Numbered from the stretch's first letter, positions 22,050 through 34,931 are shown. The stretch is DNA of 35,000 nt from Hirudo medicinalis (GCA_011800805.1 MPNW01000126.1:282499-317498); one strand, 5' to 3'. The notes: generated by a model from the letters alone, not told the origin. Made by a program: numbers and translations.

Positions 22050-25000
22050 CCGCCATCACTCGCATCTTCTTCATGACCCAGTAAGGGAGTTTTACTGGAG
22101 TTTTAACATATCTGTTGTGTGATAATGATATCTCCATAGCAACTATCAATAACACTCTTTATCTTTTTGGTGCCTACATTTCCAGAACGTGCAAACACAA
22201 TGACATGGAATCATTTTTAGCAGATCTTGGATGTCGGCGTCCAATCATCGTAGACATCCAAGCCCACTTTAGGAACATGTGATATTTTGTCTACTTTTTA
22301 TTGGTCAAGAGGTCCGGAGCACTTCCTCGTCCACTGGATTTTTATTCATCTTTTGAACTATTTATTTTCTATGCATTTCCTCGACATTGCTCTCTAGCTT
22401 CATTCATCGATAGGCTAACGTCGGTAAACGAAATTGTTATTATTGTTGTTGTTGTTGTTAGCGAATATGTTTTGGTAATTTTTGCTCTTATTAATTAACA
22501 AATCCTTGACCAATATCATTTGGTGCTACTTTCCTGATGCCGGTCCAATCAGGCCCTATTTTGTGATATCCCTTGAATTTTATTGGCTGCTACTATGATC
22601 TTTGTTGACATTGCAAAGTAATGCTGACTTGGGTCTCTGCTAAGATTGATTAAATATTCAGTAGGCAATGCAATTTCCTACAAAAGTAATTTATATTGTT
22701 AATTTTTTTTTTTTTTTAATGCCGGAAGCATCTCTCGGAAACTTCTCGTGGACGTTCGACCTTTTCTAAGTTTTTTTCTCCGCCTCGATGACTAAGAAGA
22801 CGTTTATTGAGATTTCTGATTAATTAGTTGGACTAAGAATTTATTTGTACAAAGCAGCCAGTTGTTACAAACATAGACCTCTCCTCAATGTTTTCCTTTT
22901 GCGACGGGATTCCAACGACCCCGACCGACTTACGCTGAACATCCTCATCACCCCACTGAGTTTTCTTTAATTTTTAGCTTATCAGACCCCCTCCCCCTTA
23001 TCGGCTCGAGGATGGGTTTTCTGCGGGTCGACAGTTCCAACTTCTTCGATGAGTGTGCTCGTGAAATGTTTGCCCTCCTTGCTTCTTTTTTTCTTTCCTT
23101 AATTTTTCAAACCGATCATAAATGTCTCAGATTGATTTTAAACATGATTGTCGAATTAGATTCAGAGACCGAGTCGATCGACCGCTCGCAATTTTTCTTT
23201 CTCGTGATTCTGCCGCTGCAAAATCTAATTTCACATCGTCGTCGTGACTCTTTACGAACATTTCATGTTTTCTGTTCTCTCCATCACGATCGTCGTGTTC
23301 TCTAAAAGTCTAATTATCGACTCCATCGAACCATTATCAATCATTGGATGTGCCTCTGTGTACCGGACGTCGAAGACCTGACGACGGTGACGGTTCTTAC
23401 ATCTCCCTATGGCAAATCAAACAGACCGACAAACCGACCAGACACTGCATGCTTCGTCGCACCCGTGCCTTTCCCCGCTCGGCTATACACGATTGAAACA
23501 ATTGCTGTTCATAATTCGATTCACTTTCAAATCTTCCATTGTTTTTTATGGTTATTTTTGTACAGTCATCCCTAAAACTTTCCACTGTGGTCGAAGGTTG
23601 GCATCGTCGTAATTAGTCCTCGGGTACGGCCGGACGACGGAGGCCGAATCTTCGAGGAGGGGCGTGCACATGGCGAGAACGGCGAACCCCATTTGCCGGT
23701 CGGCGAGATTCAACTATCTTCCCCCTCGATGTATGTTAAGCCAGAAAATTTCCAACTCGAAATTTTGCAAATCATTAGTAATTGAAACTAATTGAGGAAG
23801 CTGAGTGTCATCCCAAAATTAAATGAAAGTGTATGAGAGATTGAATCACATGCAAAGAAAACAAACAAATGGTATGAAATTGCGTGTTGCGGTCGCAAAG
23901 GCGAACGGTGAAGGGGATGACATGACAATGTCGATTCACAACCGCAGTGTCTCTACGAAGTATCTTGGTCTACGAGCAGGGCCGACCGTTCGGCGTTTGC
24001 GAGGGTCAGCCCAAGCCCCACTGCAGAACCATCAGTCGTTTCATGCAAAGGTAGAACTCAAAGTACCAAAGATGATGAGAAGGGAGGCGGTGACTACCGA
24101 CAGTCACGATCGAAGTGCTGGCACTGACAAATGATGGGCTTATCGTTGACGCAGACGATAGTAATGGCGACGGTGTTTCCGAATCTCGCGGAACCAACGT
24201 GCGACGCTCGTCGATGGCAATTTAATTAACCACTCTGAAATAAAATTAAATGAACTCGAAGTGGGCGAAGACAATTCTAAGACGTCGCTCGGAACGAAGG
24301 TAGTCACGGTAACGGAGCCGGCCGACGGCACCGCTAAAGACCCCCGCGGTCGGAGACTTCGGCGAAACCCCCAGAGGAGATGACATCGGATGCGCAAGAC
24401 CAAACTTCAAGAGGTGCCGTGACCTTGGCCTTCGGAAGATGCCCTCATCTTTCCACCTCCATCCCACCCCACCCCCAACATCTGGAAAAGTGATTTTGAT
24501 TGACAAAGAAAGCTGGGATAAAAATCCATCCAAAACTGAAAGGAGAACGGACGTCTTTGAGCAAAACATGACGACACTGGTGACGAGAAAGTGGATGACC
24601 GTGAAGTTTTACCCATCATAATCGATAGACTCTTTGCTCGACGATAAAATCACATTCACAGGTACACTGGACAAGTGTCAGCCACCTCATCCGCTCGTCA
24701 TCTGTCCATCCACAACAGTCAAATCGAAATGCAAATTATAGTAAGGAAATAATGAGGAAGTACGAAATTACATTGATAATCGATAACCAACATGAAAATT
24801 ATAATGCTTATGGCAAATGAATAATGAGTGACAAATAATAATGGTAAGATTAATAATAATAATAATAATAATAATATTTACATAAGGCAATGTCAATTCC
24901 TCATCTGCCAATTATTTGCTGCCAAAATGGCTTCACCAATTTACAGCCATAGAATCAGGATGACCTCCAAATGACCCAATAAGCGCTCGACACCGAACGC

Positions 25001-25112
25001 TCATCCGCTCAAAAGTGCGCACTCAAACACTCACAGCAAACTCCCATATGCCTCTCGACAAAACGAGTCGTCCGAAATCGAAGGACCCCAAAAAATCTCC
25101 CCGGAAGTACGT
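21783..25112. other. Par-3 3' UTR and intergenic DNA, no confident gene
   Basis: Contents seen: an (ATC)n block at 22018-22051, TTG repeats at about 22440-22460, a poly-T tract at about 22704-22718 and AAT repeats at 24852-24875. A GC-richer patch (about 23820-24620) has several overlapping open frames. An AATAAA at 24239-24244 is a possible plus-strand polyadenylation signal, but it is far from the Par-3 stop codon. Confidence 0.5.
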
Positions 25113-27158
25113 TCACGAATCGGAGTCGAGTCTCTTGAGAGAGGTTCCGACCTGCTTCTTGGGGCTGACCATCTTCTGACGAGCCTCCTGCCTCCCGATG
25201 CCCTTGTGGTCGTACGAACAATCGTGCTGCTCGGGCAGGCGATGCAACTCGCAGAATATGTAATCTGCACCGCAAACGATGACGATGGGGAGTTACTTTG
25301 CGTATCGGTATCCATGGAGCATTTTAGTGGAACATTAATGCATCATTTTGCAAAATCATGTGCATGCATAAATCGCTCTTGCCCCAAATGCATTGGCAAC
25401 TTCAAACTGGAAATTATATAAACGTTCGGAGATAAATTTATCGGCAAATATGACGCGGGTCGTGAACGAGAATCGTTCCGGGCAGAAACGAGCCGCAGTT
25501 TTATTTTGTTATTGTATACATGATTTACTCAGCCCCTCTTAACCGACCAACCTCCCCGACGGTCTAATGGAGCAACTCACCGCATTTGCATCGACCCAGT
25601 TCACAGGCAGCCAGGTCAAGTTTGCACCTGCATTTGTAACACTTCCTCTTGTTCTTCTGAACTGATCTCTCCGGTGTCAGGCAGCCATCATCGACAGGTG
25701 ATGTGTCGGTGCTGGAACGACGACGACGATGATGATAATGGCAGCACTGGCGATGATGGCGATGGTAATGTCAAAGGTTACTATGAGTAGAGCCAAAGAG
25801 AATGTAATCAATAACACACGAGCATGGGATGGTGAAGAGTTTTACACACGAGATGACTATCACAATGTCCGACCCGACCTACGACGTTGTCACTGTTGAC
25901 ATCATTCGAATAAGATTGGAATAATCTCGACAAAATGAATCATCACCACGAAACCTTTTTTCCAAGGTCTGAATGTCTGGCATCAGGTCTAAGTCTCTGC
26001 TCTTGGACTTGCATGGCTCCACATCTTCGACGCCGTCGTCGGAAGCCCCCTCGACGTCTTTAGAAGTCTCGGACATCGTCTTGGAATCCTGATTTCCGGG
26101 GTTGCTAGAAGTCATCTTGATCTCGTTTTGGGGGTTAGACGAAGAAGAGACGTCGACCTCGGACTTGCCGACCTCTGCCTCCGTCTTCGCGCCCTTCGTC
26201 GGCCACTTCGTAGGAGAGTGGGAAGCCAGCGATAAGGAACTGTTGGCTGAAGGATGGTTTGGAGAGGCTGGTGAAGAAGTTGAGTTGATTTGGTAGTGTT
26301 TTCGTAATTCTCTGATTTTCACAAATTAATCGTGATACAAATCTAAACTAAAACAATAAAGTCATTTGCATGAGATTCATGCTCGAAGATTGTAAATACC
26401 TTAGCAAAGTAATCATAAGAAATGCTATTATTGTTCCATTATATATAACAGCATTTACCAGGCGTCACGACGACTTTCACTGGATTGGACGGTTGTGCTG
26501 ATGATGATGAAGAAGGGGAGGAGCCAGGAGAACACTCTTTTCTCTTTAGCATCTCTATTTTAATTTAAAATAATTTTCAACAAAAATAAATTTGATTTTA
26601 TTAATCAAAAAAGTAAAAACATAATTAGTCAATTTGAATCATTTGCTACTTGAGAAAGACCACTTTTAACATAAATGCAAAAGCATTCGTTGAAATCTGA
26701 CCTTTGTAACACTTTGAACACAGCCCTGAAGTCTGGGTTGACCTGATCAGTTTGATGACATTATCATTATATTGTTAATTAAAATCATTAACTGACATTA
26801 ATTAGTGAACTTTTATTTATTTAGCCAGTCTTTCGAGTGCCTTATGTGTCTGAATAGGAAGTGAAGCACTTTTTAATCACTCCATCATTTATATAGCGCC
26901 CCTGTCCAAAGAAATTAATCTTCATCTCAACAGCATTAATTAAGACTTCTTCAATGGGAACACTTACAAGTATGAAGCAAATACCTCTTGCGGAAGAACT
27001 TAGCGAACGAAACCTTAGAGTAGAAGCCACGGCGATTATGCTTTTTGACGCACAAAGGCAGAAATAAGAGCCTTAAGTTTAACCCGGTCGCGATAATAAT
27101 TTCCTTACCCCCAGAATCCGCAAGGGCAGAGGGGTGGCTCTCTGTTAGATTCAGCCAT
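25113..27158 (-). CDS. ZFAND3: ZFAND3, A20/AN1-type zinc-finger protein, 6 exons, 260 residues, complete
   Basis: Exons on the minus strand: 27158-27109, 26742-26702, 26554-26459, 26267-25955, 25711-25581 and 25264-25113. Phases join to 261 codons including TGA. The start MAESNREPPLCPCGFWG plus exon 2 (TSGLCSKCYK) gives the split A20-like finger CxC...CxxC, as in human ZFAND3 (CPCGFWG...LCSKC). Exons 3-4 code for a Ser/Pro/Lys-rich linker. Exons 5-6 give a full AN1 finger: CYKC, CKC, FC, LHRLPEQHDC, with all Cys/His ligands, followed by YDHKGIGRQEA. Human ZFAND3 has 227 residues, so the linker is longer here. In vertebrates it is a nuclear factor linked to beta-cell gene expression and type 2 diabetes risk. 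Ubiquitin binding by its A20-like finger is not established here. Confidence 0.92.
26821..26910 (-). repeat. Dispersed repeat, copy 2, in ZFAND3 intron 1
   Basis: TTAGCCAGTCTTTCGAGTGC and the following 40 bases match 1499-1561 with a few changes and small gaps. This copy extends further, to TTTATATAGCGCCCCTG, which on the minus strand reads as a GCGCTATATAAA tail. The two copies point to an interspersed repeat family in this genome. Confidence 0.7.
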
Positions 27159-27933
27159 CGGTTCAATAGATATCGACAAGACAACTTTTTGGGGTCATGT
27201 TCAATTTGTTCGAGATCGACATAACGAACGCGGGGTGCCTAAGACACGACAAAAGCGCAAACATAAAAGGGTTAACAAAAGTTATGAATTTCCAAACAAA
27301 AATAAATCAATGTTCTGCTATGAAACTCTGGTGATCTTCCGCAGCAAACTTCAACGCTGGTTCATTTTTTTTTAATGTTTTCCTTAAAAATAACCAAACA
27401 TGGAGGCGAAGTTACATGATGAGGAGGCTTATTTTCCCGTGACCTTTATGCATAAATATGTTTTTACGTCTCAAATAAATATCTCTAACAAAATGCTTAT
27501 AATGCTTGAAAGTTATGTATAAATAAGAAAATCAAAATTCTAAAATAAATTTTAATATTCTAATCGAGTAATAATCTATTCGAGTACAATTTATATTTTA
27601 TCATTATAAAATTATTAATACTAAATGCATTTCATGGTGTTAAGTCAAATTGCCGACAAAAATTTAATTTGCTATCGAATGTTTGTTCAAAATTTGTACA
27701 CTTAGGGAGTGCTTACACATGGTAGTTTTTCGGTTTCACGAAGCGAATATTGGAATACGATAACATGCGTTAAAAGACTTTACCTTTGAGCTTGCCGTTG
27801 TATAACTTGCCGTTAAGTCACGGCATAAAGAAAAACAAAATATTTGCTCGCTTACAATTTCGTTAAATTTCGTTTTATCTTGAAGTCAACCTAAAACGTT
27901 CCCTCAAAAAATTGATTTCCTAAACCGTAGGAA
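27159..27933. promoter_or_regulatory. Probable shared promoter region, ZFAND3 / 1509-residue membrane protein
   Basis: The divergent starts at 27158 (minus) and 27934 (plus) are 775 bp apart. No coding sequence is seen between them. The middle (27480-27620) is AT-rich and the ends are less so. The promoter role is inferred from geometry only. Confidence 0.4.
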
Positions 27934-30900
27934 ATGTATAAGTTTCAGCTGGCATTTTGTCTAATCCTTTGGTCTGCTGAAACGTGGGCTGCCAGCGTTG
28001 GAATTATTGAGAACGAACGAAATGAAAATATTCAAACACCGTTTCCTTTTTGGATTGTCCTTGTTGGATTCTCACTTGTCCTGGTAACAGTTTCAGTCTG
28101 CTGTGTGGATTCTAAGAGAAGAAAACTTAAGAAACGAAACGGTAATGTCCTTTTTGACCACTGGATTTTTGTTTCCTCCGATATTTCTGGTTGTTATAAA
28201 GCACGCTGAGATGAATTGACCTTCTCATTCGCTTCAAATAGATTGAATTCATTTCAAACCGTTCTCAACAAATGTTCTCTTGCAGTTATTTTATTTTATT
28301 TTTATCAAAAAATTGTACCAGTAAGTCTGCGATTTAAATACTGTCGATATCAGTACGACTTGGTCATATCACTCCGAAGTAGACGAAAACAGAATTTCTT
28401 TTACCGATTGATTGTGAAAACTCAAACTTCCGCGGATATAAAATCGTCAACTTCACTTTTACAGCGAAGGAAAACTCTGGTGACGAGAATGTGGAGCAAG
28501 TTGGTACAGAGATTCGTCATCCTCTGCACGAACCAAACCCTACGGTGAGGGTAAAACACACTGAATCATATCAGAGTATTCACGCATTAATATTATTTTC
28601 AGCCAAACATACACGACTAAGTTTAACAGACCACTTTCTATCAACAATTTTTTTATATTAACTTTTCAAACGCGCGAAAGTCACTGAGCGCCGAAGCTGA
28701 CTGATCAATTGTTTCGGTAATTTCAACCGTCTTCAGAGCCTCATTCCAGAACTAATATAATATTAATATTAACGTTAATATTTACATATCATTAACTACA
28801 ACATGACATATTTTCGTTTAAATTGTTTTATTAAAATAAGCTCGGCTTTTAGAAAAGGCTCTTTTTTCCAACCATTCGCTTGTAGTGTTTTAAATACGTC
28901 CAAACATATTTGATCATCCCCGTTTTATATTTATTAACGTCCTTCCAATTTAGGCCAGCGAAGCCCAATTTTCAGGAAGTACGCTCCAGTTACGAGCTGA
29001 GGCCGGGCGGTTGCAGAAGACAGCAACAGGAGAGATGGAAGATAAGTTCAATCCGGAAGCAGGGAAATGTCGAAATGGAAAATTTGTCCAGGTGAACGAG
29101 GTGTACGAATTCATGTGCGAATGTATTTTAAGCGCATGGAATTCATCACCTTGCTCAAAACATATTTTTAATCTTTTATCTGTCCAAGAATTGATTTTCA
29201 ATTATTGTTGAACTCTCGATTTTATTGGAAAATTTCGAAATCACTTTATTTTCAAATCGTGATTGAAATTAATATGGTTTCACAATAAAAATCGTTTGAA
29301 CAACAATAATTAATTTGCAGAAAGAAAAAGAGTCCTTCAGGCAGACTGCAAGCAACGAATCGCTAAACCAAAAAGGTGGCAAACTCTTTTCTAATTAATC
29401 TTTCAATCTTAATATTTTATAAATTCATTCGTTTATAAATTGTTTCATTTTAAAACTCTAGGAATAAATGTAAAACAATTTAAAATAATCATCAGTAAAA
29501 ATAAATTATTTCGTATTCGCCAGACGAAAACAACGCCAAGCTGATCGCCTTGGAGATGGTCAAGCGACAATACGAGAGACTGCAGGCCGAAGCCGAGCGT
29601 CGCTGCAAGCAAATGAGTCCCGGTAGCGCTCATCACATCCAGAAATCAGGAAAGAATCAACTGACGCCTGGAAAAATGGAGCCTTCTCTTCCAAATTTGT
29701 CGTCGCCGATCCACACGGGATCTATTCAGCCCGACGTCAGCTCTCTCCAGCAAGTACTGCTCCAACAAGCGAGCATCCACTGGGAAGATGAGTCGACCAT
29801 CGACACTAATCTCTCGGAGGCTCGTAAGCTCAGATATTCGAGATCCTTCGAGGCCTTCGGCAATCAAAAGCAGCAGCTTGCTCCCCCGCTGGCTGCGTCC
29901 AACTGTCCGACGGTGTGCCGAAGTTCAGAACTCAGTAAAGACGTTCCCGTCGTAAAAGTCACAGGAGAAGGGTTGAAATCATCCAGCGGGGCAAAGTCAC
30001 GCCCCGATGATCTCAAGGACACCAAAAAGGAAATCATCGTATCTGCAAAAAACCTCGAACAAGCCAGGATCGAACAAGTGAACTCAACTCGTTACGACCA
30101 AGTGATGAATGGACCTTCCAGTAACTCATCATCCACTCAAGCCATCAACGGTTCCATTCCAGAGGCCGTGTGCGATTTTGAAAACCAGATCGATAAGGAA
30201 TTCACTGACGTCATGGAGGAGAGAATGCTAGCCAGAGAGAGGATGGAGAAGCTGAGAGCTTACTTCAAGAGCAAGGCCAGTCAGCGATCAGTGACCAACA
30301 TCAGGCTGAATGGAAATCAAGAAAAAAGTGCAAACAAAGGCGTAGTAACGCAGCACGGCGGTGCCGATAAGTCTTGCAGGCCGATCGTCTACGTGAGCCA
30401 AAGTAGTTCCGTTCTGACCTCGTCTAAACCAGTCCCTGAATCGAAAAATCGCACTCCTGTAAAATCCACCTCGGTTGTGCTGATATTGGGCAGACAGGAG
30501 GAAGACAATCCAACGGAAGAAGACCGCACGAGGCGCAGTATTTCGGTGATTAGAAAAAGTCCCGGGATTTCCCGAGAACACGAAAAAGTGTTTCAGTTTC
30601 GCATTCACGAGGAGATCAAACTGAATGAAATCGAAACTTTCCGTTGCGAAAATTCCACTCGTCCCGCGGACATTCTGACGACCCTGTCGGACATTTCCAT
30701 CTCACAATCTCCCGAGAGTTCAAAGACGAAAACCCCCGGAATTTCCAGTCCATCCACTTTCTCAAGCAAAGGTCCAGGCAAGGATCAGATGATCGACCAC
30801 GAAGTCCTTTCCGTCTACCACACTCCAGATTCCTCCCCCGGTCGACTGAACTTGAGACCGGACACTCCCTACAGACAGGGGCTGCTCTTACATCCTATGG

Positions 30901-33572
30901 ACATGAGTTTTTCTCCACACCTGATCACCATAGATCTCGATGACTACCAGTCAACTATTGAAGAACAATCAACTTCAGGAGCGACCGACAACCACGGAGC
31001 TGAGGAAACCAAGGTGGAACGAGGGGCAATCGAGGGTTTTGCCGAACCTTTGACCTTTGAGAAGTCATCGGAAGTGCCCTTGTTGGTCACGACGTTCTCT
31101 TCAACTTCTCCTATGGAAGTCGTAACTTCTTCGGTTGTCAATGACAACGGTGACGCCACAACAACCAAGAAAGTCAATGGATTGACTGGGTCGGCTGGTC
31201 TGAATCCGATGCCTCCTACAGCACTCTCTTCGTTAATACCAACGTCGCCGACGTCGTTACCACCACCGGCTGCAGCAGCCGAAGAAGCAGCACGGCCTTC
31301 AAATCTTTCGGTGCCCCTCATGGAATTTTTCCAAAGACTTTCTAATGAAAAATCTAGTAAAGCAGAAAAACTGGTCATATCGAGAGATGAATTAGTAAAA
31401 TCGAACAATCCCTCGTTGGGATTGGGCACTTTAGGTCATGACCTTAAAAGGTCAAACAATACCCTGGAGGAAGCTCAGGTCACGGATGGAGGTCAAGAAA
31501 GACCAACTCACGTGGAAGAAATTACTAGAGAGTCAGAAGCGAATGACATGGCGACGGAACCCGCCTTGAACAGTTTGGAGCTCACGTTCAACCCAGAAAT
31601 AAGTAACATCGAGGGCACATCTCTACTGCTGACAGTAACACAGGATTCAAACTTCACGGACCAAAACAATGTCACAATGTGTGACGTCAAGGTCGCCCAT
31701 CCACTCAACTCTGGCACGGTGCTCCAAGAAATGGCTACATCGGCTAGCCAGTTATCGCTGGCTACTTCGACCCCGATCTCCAAGTCAGTCCAACCACCCG
31801 ATCACATATCTGTCGACATGAACGATGCCTTCATACTTCAGTATTCGCAGTTTTCTGCCGGCAGTGTCTCTGCCGCTCCTGACACTCCAGTGGTGCGTGC
31901 GGCTGACCGTTCTTCGGCTTTATTGCCTCTCACCGAAACTGAAAACCATCCCTTAGTATCGCCCCCTGTTAAGACCACGGTGGGGCCAGGCTTTGATACT
32001 TGCCAGAGACAGAAAGGTCAGAATGAAGCAGACGATTCGAGTTGCTTGTCGTCGCGTGTTCGTGAGATTCCATTAAAGTCGTCACACCCAAGTGAGCAGC
32101 CATCGTTACCACAGAGAGAGGAGAATAAAACCATGGATGTCAACTTATTCCGTCCTCGGTCCCCTCAGCAACCCGAGGCTCAAGCGGGACAACCAGCAAC
32201 TCCACGGTCAGTTTCCAAGTCGTTAGCAACCAACTCAGTTTCAGATCTCCAACAGAAGCTGAACAAACGCCGGCTATTATTGTCCATTGACAGCTGGAAT
32301 GACCAAGAAAGATTGCTTCCAACTTCTCCTTGTAATACTGACTACTCAGTCGACTTGAACTCGGACAAATGCTGTGATTCGGCTAGCCGCAAGTCCTCGG
32401 CTAAAGTCTGTGCTGAGACAGTTTCCCACAGCTGTGATAACAGTATTCCAGTATTGGTGACTTCAACTGCAATTGAAATGACTGCGGCTATCGCGACTAC
32501 ATCGACTCCTGCAACTGAGAAGTCGATTGGTGAACAATCAAAGTCAGCTACAAGCGAAATGCAGATGAAAACTATCGACTCTGGCGTTCAAATACCGGAA
32601 CTTAATGATTCAGAAGAGATGGCGACAAGCGCTTCACTTAACACAGCAGCCGACGCAACGAGCGCTCGACCGACGCTGCCTATCTCGGCCACAGAAACTG
32701 TTTCCACACGACCGAAACTTCTGGAAATTCCATCTGTCGAGAAATATACGAAGGAAGAGAGTGGAATACCAGAATCTCGAGCAGACAACACGTTTAAGCG
32801 AAGCAAGCCGAAGAAACTCAACGACTCCCCTCCGTCCTCGTCTTCTTCTTCATCGTCAACTCTTCCAAGGTCATCAGAATCATTTTCATCATCGGGTGCC
32901 AGCATGCCCAATCTAGCTAAATATCAGCTTTCAAATATCGCTCGAGCGGATCCAAAACATACCGAGCGTTCGACGTATTACAATAAAAGAGTTTCCGCCA
33001 TGACTGCTGCTGAATTCGAGAGTTCAAAAGGTCAGAGGTCAGAAATGGACAGACTGAGGAGGGTCGGTTCAGCCGGGGTCAAGAGATCGGGGACGGACAG
33101 GGTTTCGCTTCAGCAGCAGGATCCGGAGAGATTGGAGCGGCTGTACGACGACGTACAACAACGTCTGCAACGGAAACTAAGGAACATACAAAGGCAACAA
33201 GAATGTAAACAACAACAAGAACAGCAACAGCAGCAACAACAACAACGTGGATGCATGGGTGAACCACTCCAATGTGGTCATTCGTCCAAGAACCTCTGCA
33301 GAGAGTACAAAGTTCCATCTGCGCAGGATTTGAACCCGCGACCAGCGGCACAAGACTTGAAGAGCCAACAAAGCAGGAGACCGTGGTCGGCTTTCGGCTC
33401 CAACCGCTTGGGTCTCTTTAGCGACCTCGCTCTAGTGGCAAATTGGGAGGGCTTCCCCCTGACCCTATTGGAAAGATACGCGCCCGAGCGTTTCAGTAGA
33501 ATGCACGGTAGCGGAAGTTCCAGCAGGGATGATAGATGCAGATCTTATCCCAACCGAAATGCCCGGTTTTGA
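27934..33572 (+). CDS. Unrecognised 1509-residue single-pass membrane protein with a huge cytoplasmic tail, 5 exons
   Basis: Exons: 27934-28141, 28465-28544, 28954-29091, 29321-29375 and 29524-33572. Phases join to 1510 codons including TGA. An in-frame TAG two codons before ATG supports the start. A signal peptide (MYKFQLAFCLILWSAETWAA) is followed by about 17 ectodomain residues (21-37), one membrane helix (about 38-58, WIVLVGFSLVLVTVSVCCV) and a basic stop-transfer stretch (KRRKLKKRN). The tail has a short coiled coil at about 161-190 (LEMVKRQYERLQAEAERR), then over 1100 residues rich in Ser, Thr, Pro and Glu. A basic helical and poly-Gln part lies near 1360-1405. The C-terminal block is aromatic (RPWSAFGSNRLGLFSDLALV, WEGFPLTLLERYAPERF) and looks conserved. 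I do not recognise the family. It could be a membrane-anchored scaffold. Reverse-strand frames inside it are shadows. Confidence 0.8.
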
Positions 33573-34000
33573 AGCCACGGGCTGCCACGGAGATGGACAA
33601 CACGAGGGTCTCAGAGGGAGGCAAAAGAATCCATTCATCTCCGGTGAATTACCAGCACAATTCACCTCCTCAATTCAACTGACGAGATCGGTTCAGTACG
33701 ATTACAAAACTAATCTTCAAATCCTATCTTTTTATGCATTTTTGTAATAATAATTTGCTATAATTTTTCGTTATTTTCGCAATTTATTCGATTTAATCGT
33801 TCAGCTTCAAATCGTCGGAGCCAATTCTCTTTTTATGATTTACCTTTCAATCACCTGATCGGCTAATTAAGTTTTTGATCGGCCGCATTCGAGAGATATT
33901 TTTGCACCGACCACCCGGAGCGTCGAACGTAGACTGATAGCGACTTTCCGATGTCCACCTTTCATTGCTCGGATAAAATGATTTTTTTATTTTTATTTTT

Positions 34001-34006
34001 AATAAA
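34001..34006 (+). terminator. Candidate polyadenylation signal AATAAA
   Basis: About 430 bases after the stop of the 1509-residue gene, following a T-rich run. Confidence 0.3.
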
Positions 34007-34057
34007 TAATTTTTCAGTCGCATTTGCAGTGAAATAAACGAATGCAATAACAATGCT

Positions 34058-34122
34058 GATGATGATGGTGGTGGTGGTGATGATGGCGATGATGGCGATG
34101 ATGATGATGATGATGATGGTGG

Positions 34123-34190
<68 letters not shown>
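34058..34190. repeat. Long (GAT)n array
   Basis: About 44 GAT units with GGT and GGC interruptions in the left half and a pure right half. This is the longest trinucleotide array in the window. A complementary ATC block follows at 34280-34328. Confidence 0.95.
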
Positions 34191-34649
34191 CTGCGCGGTT
34201 AGTAATTAGAGTCATTTGATGTCATTGTTGCACTATTAACAATGTTTAATAATATTGTTATTATTATTTTTATTTTTGTTAGTATCATCATCACCACCAT
34301 CATCATCATCATCATCATTATCACTATTATCGTCATCACATTGTTTTATGATTGGAGAATTTGCCATCTATCATTTTCCTAATAATCATTATCATCATCA
34401 TGATCATCATCATCATCATCATCACATCACCATCACATCAATATTATTAGTTTTTCGAAGCTTCAATGTGTCCGTAACATTTGAATGCCTCGTGACGTCA
34501 CCGCCGGTGATTGGTCCCATTGGTCAGTGCTTGAATTCGATTGACTTTGTTTACAAAGAGCATATCTAATTAGCATATCATGAATAATTATATTTTCTAA
34601 TTAATTAATTAATTATGAACAGCTGTAATCAATTATGCTCTGGCTTAAT

Positions 34650-34917
34650 TTAATCGCCGTCGCCGTCGTCGTCATTGTCGCCGCCGCCGCCGTCGTCGTC
34701 AGAAGCATCCTCAGCATCTTTTGAACTTGGCTCGTAAGTCGGTTCGTCACTGATTTATGATCTCGATTCACGTTTGGACACCGTTGTTGTTGTTGTTGTT
34801 GTTCTTTGGATTTCCTGCCTCTGGATGTCCTTCCACCATGACGACTGAATGAATATTTTAAAATACTTTTTTGGGCTGTTACTTACGTTGTAAGTCCTCT
34901 GACTTGTTGTTCCTCTT
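34650..34917 (-). CDS. Probable last three exons of a minus-strand gene with an acidic C-terminus
   Basis: Exons on the minus strand: 34917-34887, 34844-34782 and 34749-34650. Phases are consistent (1, 2, 2) up to TAA at 34652-34650. The predicted end reads EEQQVRGLT, RHGGRTSRGRKSKE with six Gln, then DEPTYEPSSKDAEDASDDD, four Gly and an Asp/Gly tail. The basic-then-acidic layout resembles chromatin or nucleolar proteins, but I do not recognise it. The first exon has a strong donor (GTAAGT) but is only 31 bases, so it is the weakest part. The GC-rich tail could instead be a GTC/GCC microsatellite. The rest of the gene would lie right of the window. Confidence 0.45.
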
Positions 34918-34931
34918 CTGGTGAATGAATG

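Larger units (their letters stand above)
33573..34649. other. 3' UTR and intergenic microsatellite region
   Basis: It holds a candidate AATAAA at 34001-34006, a long (GAT)n array, ATC blocks at 34280-34328 and 34390-34440, and TAAT repeats at about 34596-34615. A short open frame at 33529-33747 overlaps the end of the large gene in another frame and is not supported. The poly-Ser and His-rich frames here are repeat translations. Confidence 0.6.

Noticed and set aside
30944..31429. 161-codon minus-strand open frame within the 1509-residue gene
   Set aside because: It is a shadow of the long plus frame, with no splice sites or recognisable protein features.
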